The notes under the pieces were generated by a model. The model made no database searches. It was not told where the DNA came from and was given only the letters and a program-made list of their open reading frames with translations. From NCBI GenBank assembly GCA_903821635.1, contig CAIJLV010000192.1:1-45612 (forward strand): a stretch of 45,612 bases of DNA, given 5' to 3'. This DNA is from an uncultured Verrucomicrobiota bacterium. Lineage in GTDB: Bacteria; Verrucomicrobiota; Verrucomicrobiia; Limisphaerales; UBA9464. Shown piece after piece: positions 8,787-16,155 of the stretch (positions within the stretch are counted from its first letter, which is position 1; each line of letters starts with the position of its first letter). Both the position numbers and the translations under genes were made by a program.

Positions 8787-10162
8787 GCACCCCTTCTCGC
8801 CCGCAATTGCTCAGCAAATACGACGTCCCAGGCCCCCGCTACACGAGCTACCCGACCGTGCCCTACTGGGCCCACCAGCCGACCGCTGACCAGTGGCTCA
8901 CGAGCTTGGCGCAGCCCGGCGTCACCCGGCGCGGCACGCCCGCCGGGGCCGGCATTTACGTCCATGTGCCCTTCTGCGAATCGCTCTGCACCTACTGCGG
9001 CTGCAATACGCGGATCACGCGGAATCACGAGCTGGGTCACCGCTACGTGGATGTGGTGCTACAAGAATGGGAACTCTATCGCCGGCGCCTGAGCCCGGAG
9101 AACCAACTCCCGCTCGCGGAACTCCACTTCGGCGGTGGCACCCCCACCTTCCTCGAACCACCCCACCTGCGCCGGCTCGCCGCGGGCATACTCGCCGGCG
9201 GCCGGGTCATCCCTGGCGCTGAGCTTTCCCTGGAGGCCGATCCCCGGGTGACCACGCGCGCCCACCTCGAAGCGCTGGCCGAACTCGGCTTTAACCGGCT
9301 GAGCCTCGGCATCCAGGACTTCGATCCCCGGGTGCAGGACGCCGTGCATCGCGAGCAAAGCGAGGAACTGGTGCAGGCGGTCGTTCAGCACGCCCGCGAG
9401 CTCGGTTACCAGAGCCTCAATTTTGACCTCATCTACGGCCTGCCGTTTCAGAGCGAGGACAGCATCCGCAACACCGTCGCAGCCGTCACCCGGCTCAATC
9501 CGGACCGGTTGGCCTTTTACGGTTACGCGCACGTGCCCTGGATCAAACCTCAGCAGCGCAAATTCACCGAAGCTGACCTGCCCACGGGCGAAGCCAAGCG
9601 CCACCTCTACGAAGTCGGCCGCGAACTGCTCGAAGCGGCCGGGTTTCGCGAGATCGGCATGGATCACTTCGCCAAGGAGACGGATTCACTCTGGCTCGCG
9701 GCCCAGCAGGACAACCTCCACCGCAACTTCATGGGCTACACCGCGCGCCCGGTCCTGCCCCTGATCGGGCTTGGGGTTTCGGCGATTGGCGATTCCTGGA
9801 ACTACTTCGCCCAAAACGAAAAGGTGCTCGAACCCTACATGCAGCGAGTGCTGGCGGGCGAATTGCCGCTCGTCCGCGGCCACACACTCACGGCCGAGGA
9901 TCTCGTGCTCCGCCAGCACATCCTGAATCTGATGACTGCGTTTTCAACCCGCTGGACCGAGCCCGATTTGCAAAGCCCCTTCCTCGAACTCGCCCACCTC
10001 CGGCTGCGCGAATTGGCCGCGGATGGCCTCGTGGAATTACAGGACCAAGGCTGCACCGTCACGCCGCTCGGCCGCACCTTCCTCCGCAACATCTGCATGG
10101 CCCTCGACGCCCGGCTCGCCCGCCAAGCACCTCCTGAACGGCTCTTCAGCCGCGCTGTCTGA
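8783..10162 (+). CDS. hemN: Oxygen-independent coproporphyrinogen III oxidase (radical SAM)
   Basis: A 459-residue protein. The N-terminus LLSKYDVPGPRYTSYPT is the hallmark of true HemN and separates it from HemW-type homologues. The radical SAM cluster motif CESLCTYC has cysteines at 65, 69 and 72, followed by a further Cys (CGC) as in HemN. The GGGTPTFL and FDLIYGLPFQ motifs are in place. It converts coproporphyrinogen III to protoporphyrinogen IX without oxygen, which fits a facultative or low-oxygen life. The ATG overlaps the hemE stop by 4 nt. A gap of 42 nt separates it from hemG. Confidence 0.97.
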   Translation: MSTPSRPQLLSKYDVPGPRYTSYPTVPYWAHQPTADQWLTSLAQPGVTRRGTPAGAGIYVHVPFCESLCTYCGCNTRITRNHELGHRYVDVVLQEWELYRRRLSPENQLPLAELHFGGGTPTFLEPPHLRRLAAGILAGGRVIPGAELSLEADPRVTTRAHLEALAELGFNRLSLGIQDFDPRVQDAVHREQSEELVQAVVQHARELGYQSLNFDLIYGLPFQSEDSIRNTVAAVTRLNPDRLAFYGYAHVPWIKPQQRKFTEADLPTGEAKRHLYEVGRELLEAAGFREIGMDHFAKETDSLWLAAQQDNLHRNFMGYTARPVLPLIGLGVSAIGDSWNYFAQNEKVLEPYMQRVLAGELPLVRGHTLTAEDLVLRQHILNLMTAFSTRWTEPDLQSPFLELAHLRLRELAADGLVELQDQGCTVTPLGRTFLRNICMALDARLARQAPPERLFSRAV

Positions 10163-10204
10163 CCCCCCTCACCCGCAGTCATTTCTCTCAAAACTGCTGC
10201 CCCC

Positions 10205-11620
10205 ATGAACGCCCGCCCCCACTCGACCGCCCCCGCCCCTGTCGCCATCGTCGGGGCGGGCGTCACCGGTCTGACGGCGGCCTTTCGACTGCGGCAACGA
10301 GGCATCGCCAGCGTGGTGTATGAAGCCGCTGCCCGACCGGGCGGTCCGGTCCACACCCAAGCGCACGCCGGTTACCTCGCCGAAGACGGCCCCAACACGC
10401 TGCTGGAAACGTCGCCCAAGCTCCGACAGCTCATCCAAGATCTCGGCCTTGAAGGCGACTGTCTGACCTCCGATCCGGCCGCCAACCAACGCTACATCGT
10501 GCGAGGTGGTCGCCCGGTCCCCGTGCCCGATTCACTCCTCGGCTGGCTGCGCACGCCCCTCTTCAGTTTCGGCGCCAAACTCAGCGTGCTCGCCGAACTG
10601 CTCCGGCCCCGCGGCCGAGCCGACGTTCAGGAAACGGTCGCCGATTTCGTGCGCCGACGGCTGGGCCAAGAATTTCTCGACTACGCCATCAACCCCTTCG
10701 TCGGCGGCGTCTATGCCGGAGATCCGGAACAACTTTCCCTGCGGGAGGCCTTTCCAAAACTGCATCAGGTCGAGACGCGCTACCGCTCCCTGTTCCTCGG
10801 TCAAATACTCGGCGCACGCGAACGCCGGCAATCCGGCGAAACCCCCAAGGACCGCGCGCCGAAGCTCTCCTTTCGCCACGGTCTGGGCTCACTGGTCACG
10901 GCCCTCGAGCGGCACCTCGGAGACGCGGTGCGCCTCGCCACCCCCGTGACCGCGCTCCAGCGGCACGCCCACGGTTGGCGGGTAGAAGTGGGCCCCCAAG
11001 GCCAGCGGGAAGTGGTCGAACACTCCGCCGTGCTGCTCGCCGCTCCCGCCCACCGGTTGGCCCAAATCCACCTGAACGCCGGCCCCGACGCTTCGCTGAC
11101 GTGGCTGGGCGAGCTCACCTACGCGGCCGTGACGGTGCTGGTGCTTGGTTTCCGGCGCGAAGACGTAGCGCACCCGCTCGACGGCTTCGGGGCGTTGATT
11201 CCAGCGGTGGAGCGGCAGTCCATCTTGGGCGTGATTTTCAATTCCTCCCTCTTCCCGCACCGGGCGCCTCCAGGCCACGTCACGTTGACGTGTTATCTCG
11301 GCGGCGCGCGTTCGCCTGAACTCGCGCTCGCTTCCGAGGCAGTCCAATTGGCCACCACCCGGGAAGCGCTGGGCCGCCTGCTCGGCGTGCGCGGCGAACC
11401 CACGTTCCTCCACCGCACCGTGCACCGACACGCCATCCCGCAATATAAGCTCGGCTTCGGCGATTTCCGCGCCCGCCTGACGCGGCTAGAGCAGGTCGCC
11501 CCGGGCCTGCGGCTCGCCGGCCATTTCCGAAACGGCATTGCACTCACCGACTGCCTACTCGCCGGGCTGCAAGTGGCCGAGGAAATGGCCGCCACCGCTG
11601 AACCCGGAGTGCGTGTATGA
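10205..11620 (+). CDS. hemG: Protoporphyrinogen oxidase, FAD type (HemY-like)
   Basis: A 471-residue flavoprotein. The N-terminal FAD-binding motif VAIVGAGVTGLTAAFRLRQR is followed by the acidic residue and Gly pair of VVYEAAARPGGPV. Conserved PPOX features include the substrate-region block EFLDYAINPFVGGVYAGDP and the C-terminal LAGHFRNGIALTDCLLAG, which binds FAD. It should oxidise protoporphyrinogen IX to protoporphyrin IX. The related coproporphyrinogen oxidase of Gram-positive bacteria has the same fold, but hemN in the same operon makes the protoporphyrin route more likely. A gap of 127 nt to hemH contains no recognised gene. The name hemY is also used for this type. Confidence 0.93.
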   Translation: MNARPHSTAPAPVAIVGAGVTGLTAAFRLRQRGIASVVYEAAARPGGPVHTQAHAGYLAEDGPNTLLETSPKLRQLIQDLGLEGDCLTSDPAANQRYIVRGGRPVPVPDSLLGWLRTPLFSFGAKLSVLAELLRPRGRADVQETVADFVRRRLGQEFLDYAINPFVGGVYAGDPEQLSLREAFPKLHQVETRYRSLFLGQILGARERRQSGETPKDRAPKLSFRHGLGSLVTALERHLGDAVRLATPVTALQRHAHGWRVEVGPQGQREVVEHSAVLLAAPAHRLAQIHLNAGPDASLTWLGELTYAAVTVLVLGFRREDVAHPLDGFGALIPAVERQSILGVIFNSSLFPHRAPPGHVTLTCYLGGARSPELALASEAVQLATTREALGRLLGVRGEPTFLHRTVHRHAIPQYKLGFGDFRARLTRLEQVAPGLRLAGHFRNGIALTDCLLAGLQVAEEMAATAEPGVRV

Positions 11621-11747
11621 GGAGCGGGAGCACGAACCATGCGCCTCGACGAACCCCTGCATCGCCAAGCCAGCCACTGACCATGCCCCGTCCGTTTGAA
11701 TTTTAAACTCCACCCTTCACCCGCCGACTTCCAGCCCCCTCCCGCGC

Positions 11748-12806
11748 ATGACCGTTTCAACTTCTGACCCCGCCGCGGGCAATCGCCCCGGAATCCTGTT
11801 GATGAATCTGGGTTCGCCTGACTCACCGGCGGTGTCCGATGTCCGCCGTTATCTGCGTGAATTCCTGATGGACGGCCGCGTGCTCGACGCGCCTTGGCCA
11901 ATCCGGTTCCTGATCGTGCATGGATTCATCCTGCCGTTCCGACCGCAGAAATCCGCCCACGCCTACGAGCAGGTCTGGACGCCCGAGGGCTCGCCCTTGG
12001 TGGTCATGGGCCGACTTCTCCGCGACCGCGTCGCCCCACGGCTGGGCTGTCCGGTCGAGCTGTGCATGCGCTACCAGAATCCCACTCCGACCGCGGCGCT
12101 GACCGCATTGCAGACGCAAGGGGTGAACCGCGTCGTGCTACTGCCGCTGTTCCCGCACTACGCGATGTCGAGCTACGAATCCGCCGTGGAAAAGGTCCGT
12201 GAAGACCTCCGCGCCTTTCCGGGCATGACGCTCGCAGTCGTGCCGCCGTTCTACCGGCATCCCGCCTATCTCGACGCCTTGGTCCAATCCGCCCAGCCCA
12301 CGCTCGCGCAGCCCTACGACCACGTGCTGATCAGCTACCACGGCCTGCCGGAACGCCACCTGCGCAAGTCCGACCCCACGAAGCAGCACTGCCTCTCCTG
12401 CGCCGACTGCTGTGAAAAGCCCAGCCCGGCCCACGCCACCTGCTACCGCCACCAGTGCTTCGAGACGGCCCGGGAATTTACCCGCCTCGCCGGCGTGCCC
12501 ACCGCCCGCTGGTCCGTGTCCTTCCAGTCCCGCCTGGGCCGCGATCCGTGGCTCGAACCTAATACCGAGACGGAGCTCGTCCGCTTGGCTCAATCGGGCG
12601 TGAAACGACTCGTCGTGCTGAGCCCGGCCTTCGTCGCCGACTGCCTGGAAACCATCGAGGAACTCGGCCTGCGCGCCCGCGAGCTTTTCCTCGGCGCCGG
12701 CGGCGCGGAGTTCCACTTGGCGCCCTGCCTCAACGAGCACCCGGCCTGGGTGGCCGCCGTGGAGACGCTGGCGCAGGAATCACTCCGCCAACCGCCGGCC
12801 CACTGA
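11748..12806 (+). CDS. hemH: Ferrochelatase
   Basis: A 352-residue protein that inserts ferrous iron into protoporphyrin IX, the last step of haem synthesis. Family motifs are LLMNLGSPDSP at the N-terminus, RYQNPTPTAAL, PLFPHYAMSSY, and the catalytic His in LISYHGLPERH. The C-terminal VVLSPAFVADCLETIEEL carries the conserved Glu. A Cys-rich stretch follows the catalytic His, with cysteines at 215, 218, 221, 222, 232 and 237; similar clusters occur in several bacterial ferrochelatases and may bind metal or an iron-sulfur cluster, which cannot be settled here. The gene ends the haem operon. The ABC cassette starts 167 nt downstream on the same strand. Confidence 0.96.
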   Translation: MTVSTSDPAAGNRPGILLMNLGSPDSPAVSDVRRYLREFLMDGRVLDAPWPIRFLIVHGFILPFRPQKSAHAYEQVWTPEGSPLVVMGRLLRDRVAPRLGCPVELCMRYQNPTPTAALTALQTQGVNRVVLLPLFPHYAMSSYESAVEKVREDLRAFPGMTLAVVPPFYRHPAYLDALVQSAQPTLAQPYDHVLISYHGLPERHLRKSDPTKQHCLSCADCCEKPSPAHATCYRHQCFETAREFTRLAGVPTARWSVSFQSRLGRDPWLEPNTETELVRLAQSGVKRLVVLSPAFVADCLETIEELGLRARELFLGAGGAEFHLAPCLNEHPAWVAAVETLAQESLRQPPAH

Positions 12807-12973
12807 TCGGGCACAGAACTCAGAGCCAAACTGCCGCTCGGGCGACGCTGCGACCCGAAGAAACTTCGATTGTTTCCGTTTAAGGCTCAGCTCAAATCTC
12901 CACTCCGAAGCTAAGCCACCGGGGCGCGCCGTGGTTTGACTCCTTTTTCCGCGAAGCCAAGCTGCCCCCGTTC

Positions 12974-13660
12974 ATGGCCCTTCTGGAAATCAGTAATCTG
13001 CTCAAGTCCTTCCGCGCGCCGGACGGGGCGGTGCATGAGGTGGTCCGCATCCCGCGCTTCGAGCTGGAGGCGAACACCCAGTTCGCACTCGCCGGCCCCA
13101 GCGGCACCGGCAAGACCACGTTCCTGCACCTCATCGCCGGCATTCTCGCGCCCGACGCCGGCCGCATCACGCTGGCGGGCCACGAACTCACCGCGCTCGG
13201 CGAATCGGCCCGTGACCGCCTGCGCGCCACGTCGCTGGGCTACATCTTCCAGACCTTCAACCTGCTCCAAGGCTACACCGCGCTGGAAAACGTGCTGCTC
13301 GGCATGAGCTTCGGCCCGGGTGCCGACCACGCCCGCGCCGAGGCGTTGCTCCGGCGCGTGGGCTTGGGCGACCGGCTGCATCACCACCCGCGCCAGCTTT
13401 CCACCGGCCAGCAGCAACGCGTGGCTGTGGCCCGGGCGCTCGCCAATCAACCCAAGTTGGTCCTCGCCGATGAGCCGACCGGCAACCTCGACTCCGCCAA
13501 CGCCGCCGAGGTGCTGAAGCTGATCCGCGAAACCTGCGCGGAAAACGGCGCCTCGCTCCTGCTCGTGAGCCACGACCGCGACGTGCTCGCCAGTTTCGAA
13601 CGGCAGGCTTCGCTCGCCGAGTTGAACCGGGCGGCGCAACCGAAAGGAACCGTGGTATGA
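12974..13660 (+). CDS. ABC transporter ATP-binding protein (LolD/MacB type)
   Basis: A 228-residue ATPase with Walker A GPSGTGKTT, the Q-loop in YIFQTFNLLQGYTALENV, an ABC signature LSTGQQQRVAVARAL (STGQQ where LSGGQ is usual), Walker B LVLADEPTGNLDS and the H-loop LLVSHD. The DEPTGNLDS and FQTFNLL motifs are typical of the MacB/LolD/FtsE branch, which works with FtsX-like permeases rather than with solute importers. Its TGA overlaps the permease ATG by 4 nt. Together with the next three genes it resembles the zinc-responsive PA4063-PA4066 set of Pseudomonas aeruginosa. The substrate is unknown. Confidence 0.93.
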   Translation: MALLEISNLLKSFRAPDGAVHEVVRIPRFELEANTQFALAGPSGTGKTTFLHLIAGILAPDAGRITLAGHELTALGESARDRLRATSLGYIFQTFNLLQGYTALENVLLGMSFGPGADHARAEALLRRVGLGDRLHHHPRQLSTGQQQRVAVARALANQPKLVLADEPTGNLDSANAAEVLKLIRETCAENGASLLLVSHDRDVLASFERQASLAELNRAAQPKGTVV

Positions 13661-14859
13661 CGCTTCCCCTCATCGTCGGCCGCAGTCTCCGGCAGCACCT
13701 GCTTTCAACGCTCGTCACCGCCTTTTCCATTGCGCTCGCCGGCGGCTTGTTGATGTCGGTCTGGGTCGTGAAACGGCAGGCGCACGAGACCTTCACCGGC
13801 CAAAGCGGCGGTTGGGATGCCGTGCTCGGCGCCCGCGGCGCAAAGCTCCAGCTCGTCCTCAACGCCATCTTCCACCTCGAAGCCTCGCCCGGAAACGTCC
13901 CGTATCAGGACTACCTCGACCTCGCGTCGAACCGTGCCGTCGCCGCGGCAATTCCGCTGGCCGTCGGCGACAACTACCTCGGCTACCGGCTCGTCGGCAC
14001 GCTCACGAACTACTTCACCACCGAATACGCGCCGAAGAAGACCTTCGCGCTGGCGCCCGGCGGCCGGCTGTTCGAAGACGGCTACCGCGAGGCCGTGCTG
14101 GGCAGCTTCGCGGCGAAACGACTCGGCCTAAAGGTCGGCGACACGTTCCAGCCGTATCACGGCCTCAACTTCGACCCGACCAAACAGCACGAGGAACTTT
14201 ACACCGTCACCGGCATCCTGGAGCCGTCCAACACCCCGTCCGACCGCATTCTTTGGATTCCGCTCGCTGGCCTCCAAAACATGTCCGGCCACGACCCGAA
14301 CGCCGCCGCCGATGTCAGTGCGGTGCTGGTGAAGCTGCGGAGCCCCATCGCCGGCCAGCAGCTCGACGTGCTCTACAACCGGCAGGGCAACCGGCTCACC
14401 TTCGCCTGGCCCATCGCCAAACAAATGGCGGACCTCTTCGACAAGTTTGGCTGGTTCGATCAGGTGCTCGGCCTAGTCGCCGTGCTCGTGGCGCTGGTGG
14501 CCGCCGGCTCGATCCTCGCCAGCATCTACAACTCGATGAACTCGCGCCGACGCGACATCGCCATCCTGCGCGCGCTCGGCGCCCGGCGAACCACCGTCTT
14601 CACGGCCATCGTGCTGGAGGCGGCGGCCATCGCTGCGCTGGGCATGGTCATCGCCTTCGGGCTGCACTTCGCCATTTTGACCGGCGCGGCGGCGGTGATT
14701 CGGGCGCAGACCGGCGTGGTGCTGGATCCCTTCGCACCGGATGCCGTCATGCTCTGGGCCCCGGCGGCACTGATCACCCTGAGCGCGCTGGCCGGGGTGG
14801 TGCCCGCCTTCAAGGCCTACCGGGCCAACGTCGCCGACGGACTGGCCCCCGAATCGTAA
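13657..14859 (+). CDS. ABC transporter permease, MacB/FtsX family
   Basis: A 400-residue membrane protein. One N-terminal helix (about 15-37, STLVTAFSIALAGGLLMSVW) is followed by a large periplasmic MacB_PCD-like domain. Three C-terminal helices form the FtsX domain (VAVLVALVAAGSILASIYN, then EAAAIAALGMVIAFGLHFAI, then WAPAALITLSALAGVVPAF). The conserved cytoplasmic stretch NSMNSRRRDIAILRALGARR that contacts the ATPase is present. Such pairs usually act as mechanotransmission machines working on periplasmic partners, not as simple pores. The start overlaps the ATPase stop (ATGA) and has AAAGGA upstream. The His-rich lipoprotein follows after 59 nt and is a good candidate partner. Confidence 0.93.
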   Translation: MTLPLIVGRSLRQHLLSTLVTAFSIALAGGLLMSVWVVKRQAHETFTGQSGGWDAVLGARGAKLQLVLNAIFHLEASPGNVPYQDYLDLASNRAVAAAIPLAVGDNYLGYRLVGTLTNYFTTEYAPKKTFALAPGGRLFEDGYREAVLGSFAAKRLGLKVGDTFQPYHGLNFDPTKQHEELYTVTGILEPSNTPSDRILWIPLAGLQNMSGHDPNAAADVSAVLVKLRSPIAGQQLDVLYNRQGNRLTFAWPIAKQMADLFDKFGWFDQVLGLVAVLVALVAAGSILASIYNSMNSRRRDIAILRALGARRTTVFTAIVLEAAAIAALGMVIAFGLHFAILTGAAAVIRAQTGVVLDPFAPDAVMLWAPAALITLSALAGVVPAFKAYRANVADGLAPES

Positions 14860-14918
14860 TCGCGCCCGGCCCCAGCCCCTTTGAATTCACCGCCCCACCT
14901 GTTACATCTAACCCCAAC

Positions 14919-15404
14919 ATGAGATCTTCCGGACAAGTTCTGGCGTTTGCCCTCGCGGGGGCGATGGCGGTCGTCGTCAGCGGTTGCGGTGAGCACGACG
15001 ACCACGCGGGCCACAATCACACCCAGGGGCACGCCCATTCCGCCCCCCACGGCGGCACCCTCATCGAGCTCGGCAACCATCAAGGCAACGTCGAATTCGT
15101 GCGGGACGCCACGGCCGGCAAACTCACCGCCTACTTGCTGGACGCCCACGCGGAAAACTTCGTCCGCGTGCCTTTGGATGCCTTCACCCTCAAGGCCACG
15201 GTCGCCGGTCGCGAAGAAACCCTGACCTTTGCCCCCGTGGGTAACGCGTCCACCGGCGAAAAGGCCGGCGACACCTCCCAGTTCGAGGCGAGCGCGGACT
15301 GGCTAAAAACCACCACCACGTTTGACGCGGTGCTGACGCAACTGTCGCTGAAAGGCACCACCTTCACCGCCGTTAAGTTCAATTTCCCCAAAGGCGCAGA
15401 ATGA
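14919..15404 (+). CDS. His-rich metal-binding lipoprotein of the ABC cassette
   Basis: A 161-residue lipoprotein. The signal peptide ends in the lipobox VVSGC, so the mature protein begins CGEHDDHAGHNH and is anchored in a membrane. The next 20 or so residues hold nine His and several acidic residues, a likely zinc, nickel or copper binding arm. The remaining domain (HGGTLIELGNHQGNVEFV to the end) resembles a small beta-rich domain seen after such His arms. The position matches the His-rich DUF2796/ZrgA-like protein of the Pseudomonas zinc cassette, but I cannot show that the domains are homologous. The start is the ATG at 14919, chosen because it gives a complete lipoprotein signal. Its stop overlaps the next start (ATGA). 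Confidence 0.85.
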   Translation: MRSSGQVLAFALAGAMAVVVSGCGEHDDHAGHNHTQGHAHSAPHGGTLIELGNHQGNVEFVRDATAGKLTAYLLDAHAENFVRVPLDAFTLKATVAGREETLTFAPVGNASTGEKAGDTSQFEASADWLKTTTTFDAVLTQLSLKGTTFTAVKFNFPKGAE

Positions 15405-16051
15405 AAACCATCCCCCTTCACCGCCGCCTCAAGTCAGTCGGCCTCTTTGTCCTCACGGCGTTCGCCGCGTCGGCCTATTTCCGCGCGCCGGAATCGGCCC
15501 TGGCTCAGACTGCCCCGGCTCGCGGCGAGCCCATCAAGCCGCTCGCGCCGCGGGGTGAACCAATCAAACCGCTGGCCCCCGCCGCAAAACCCACGGCTAC
15601 CGAACCCGCGACGACCGCTACCCCAACGACGAAGGGCGAGTTTTTAAGCATCGGTTTCGACAAGCTGAGCAGCTTCAAATACGACGTGCCCGAAGAGGCG
15701 CCGGATGCCAAACCGACGACGGATCCCGACACGCAAATTCCTGCGACCGTGAAGGCGTTTGACGGTAAACGGGTCGCGCTCAAGGGCTTCATGCTCCCCC
15801 TCAAGGTGGAGCAGGGCCTCGTCACCGAGCTGCTGATCATGCGGGACCAATCCATGTGCTGCTACGGCACCGTGCCCAAGATCAATGAATGGGTGTCGGT
15901 CAAGATGACCAGCAAGGGCGTGAAACCCGTGATGGACCAAGCCGTGACGATGGAGGGTAAACTCAAGGTCGGCGCCATCCGCGAAAACGGCTACCTCGTC
16001 GGTATCTACCAGATGGACGGCGAAAGCATGGCTGGCCCGACGGCACCGTAG
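15401..16051 (+). CDS. Exported DUF3299-like protein of the ABC cassette
   Basis: A 216-residue protein with an N-terminal signal segment (SVGLFVLTAFAASAYF). A Pro/Ala/Thr-rich linker follows, containing a tandem repeat of RGEPIKPLAP, and then a conserved domain from about residue 85. That domain has FMLPLKVEQGLVTELLIM and the motif SMCCYGTVPKINEWV, with a Cys pair and a Gly-Pro-Asn arrangement that I associate with DUF3299. DUF3299 proteins commonly accompany MacB-type ABC transporters. The adjacent Cys pair, as in the lipoprotein partner, would suit metal binding in the periplasm. Translation is coupled to the His-rich lipoprotein by a 4 nt overlap. Function is unknown; the family name is from memory of the motif. 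Confidence 0.82.
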   Translation: MKTIPLHRRLKSVGLFVLTAFAASAYFRAPESALAQTAPARGEPIKPLAPRGEPIKPLAPAAKPTATEPATTATPTTKGEFLSIGFDKLSSFKYDVPEEAPDAKPTTDPDTQIPATVKAFDGKRVALKGFMLPLKVEQGLVTELLIMRDQSMCCYGTVPKINEWVSVKMTSKGVKPVMDQAVTMEGKLKVGAIRENGYLVGIYQMDGESMAGPTAP

Positions 16052-16099
16052 TCACCACGGCGTGCTCACCGGCCGGCCGCGGGTCTGAACGAGGCGGGC

Positions 16100-16121
16100 G
16101 GACGTGACCTTGGACGTGACC
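16100..16121. repeat. Short direct repeat between DUF3299 gene and mutL
   Basis: GGACGTGACC occurs twice, at 16100-16109 and 16112-16121, separated by TT. It sits in the 104 bp between two convergent genes, so it is not placed as a promoter operator. No terminator hairpin is evident in this gap. Confidence 0.4.
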
Positions 16122-16155
16122 ATCACCGCTTCGTCCGCAACCCTCGGCCGCCCCG

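Noticed and set aside
12860..12876. GAAAC-N7-GTTTC inverted repeat upstream of the ABC cassette, considered as a Zur-like site
   Set aside because: The arms are only 5 bp, the sequence does not resemble Zur or Fur consensus boxes known to me, and such a repeat is expected by chance.
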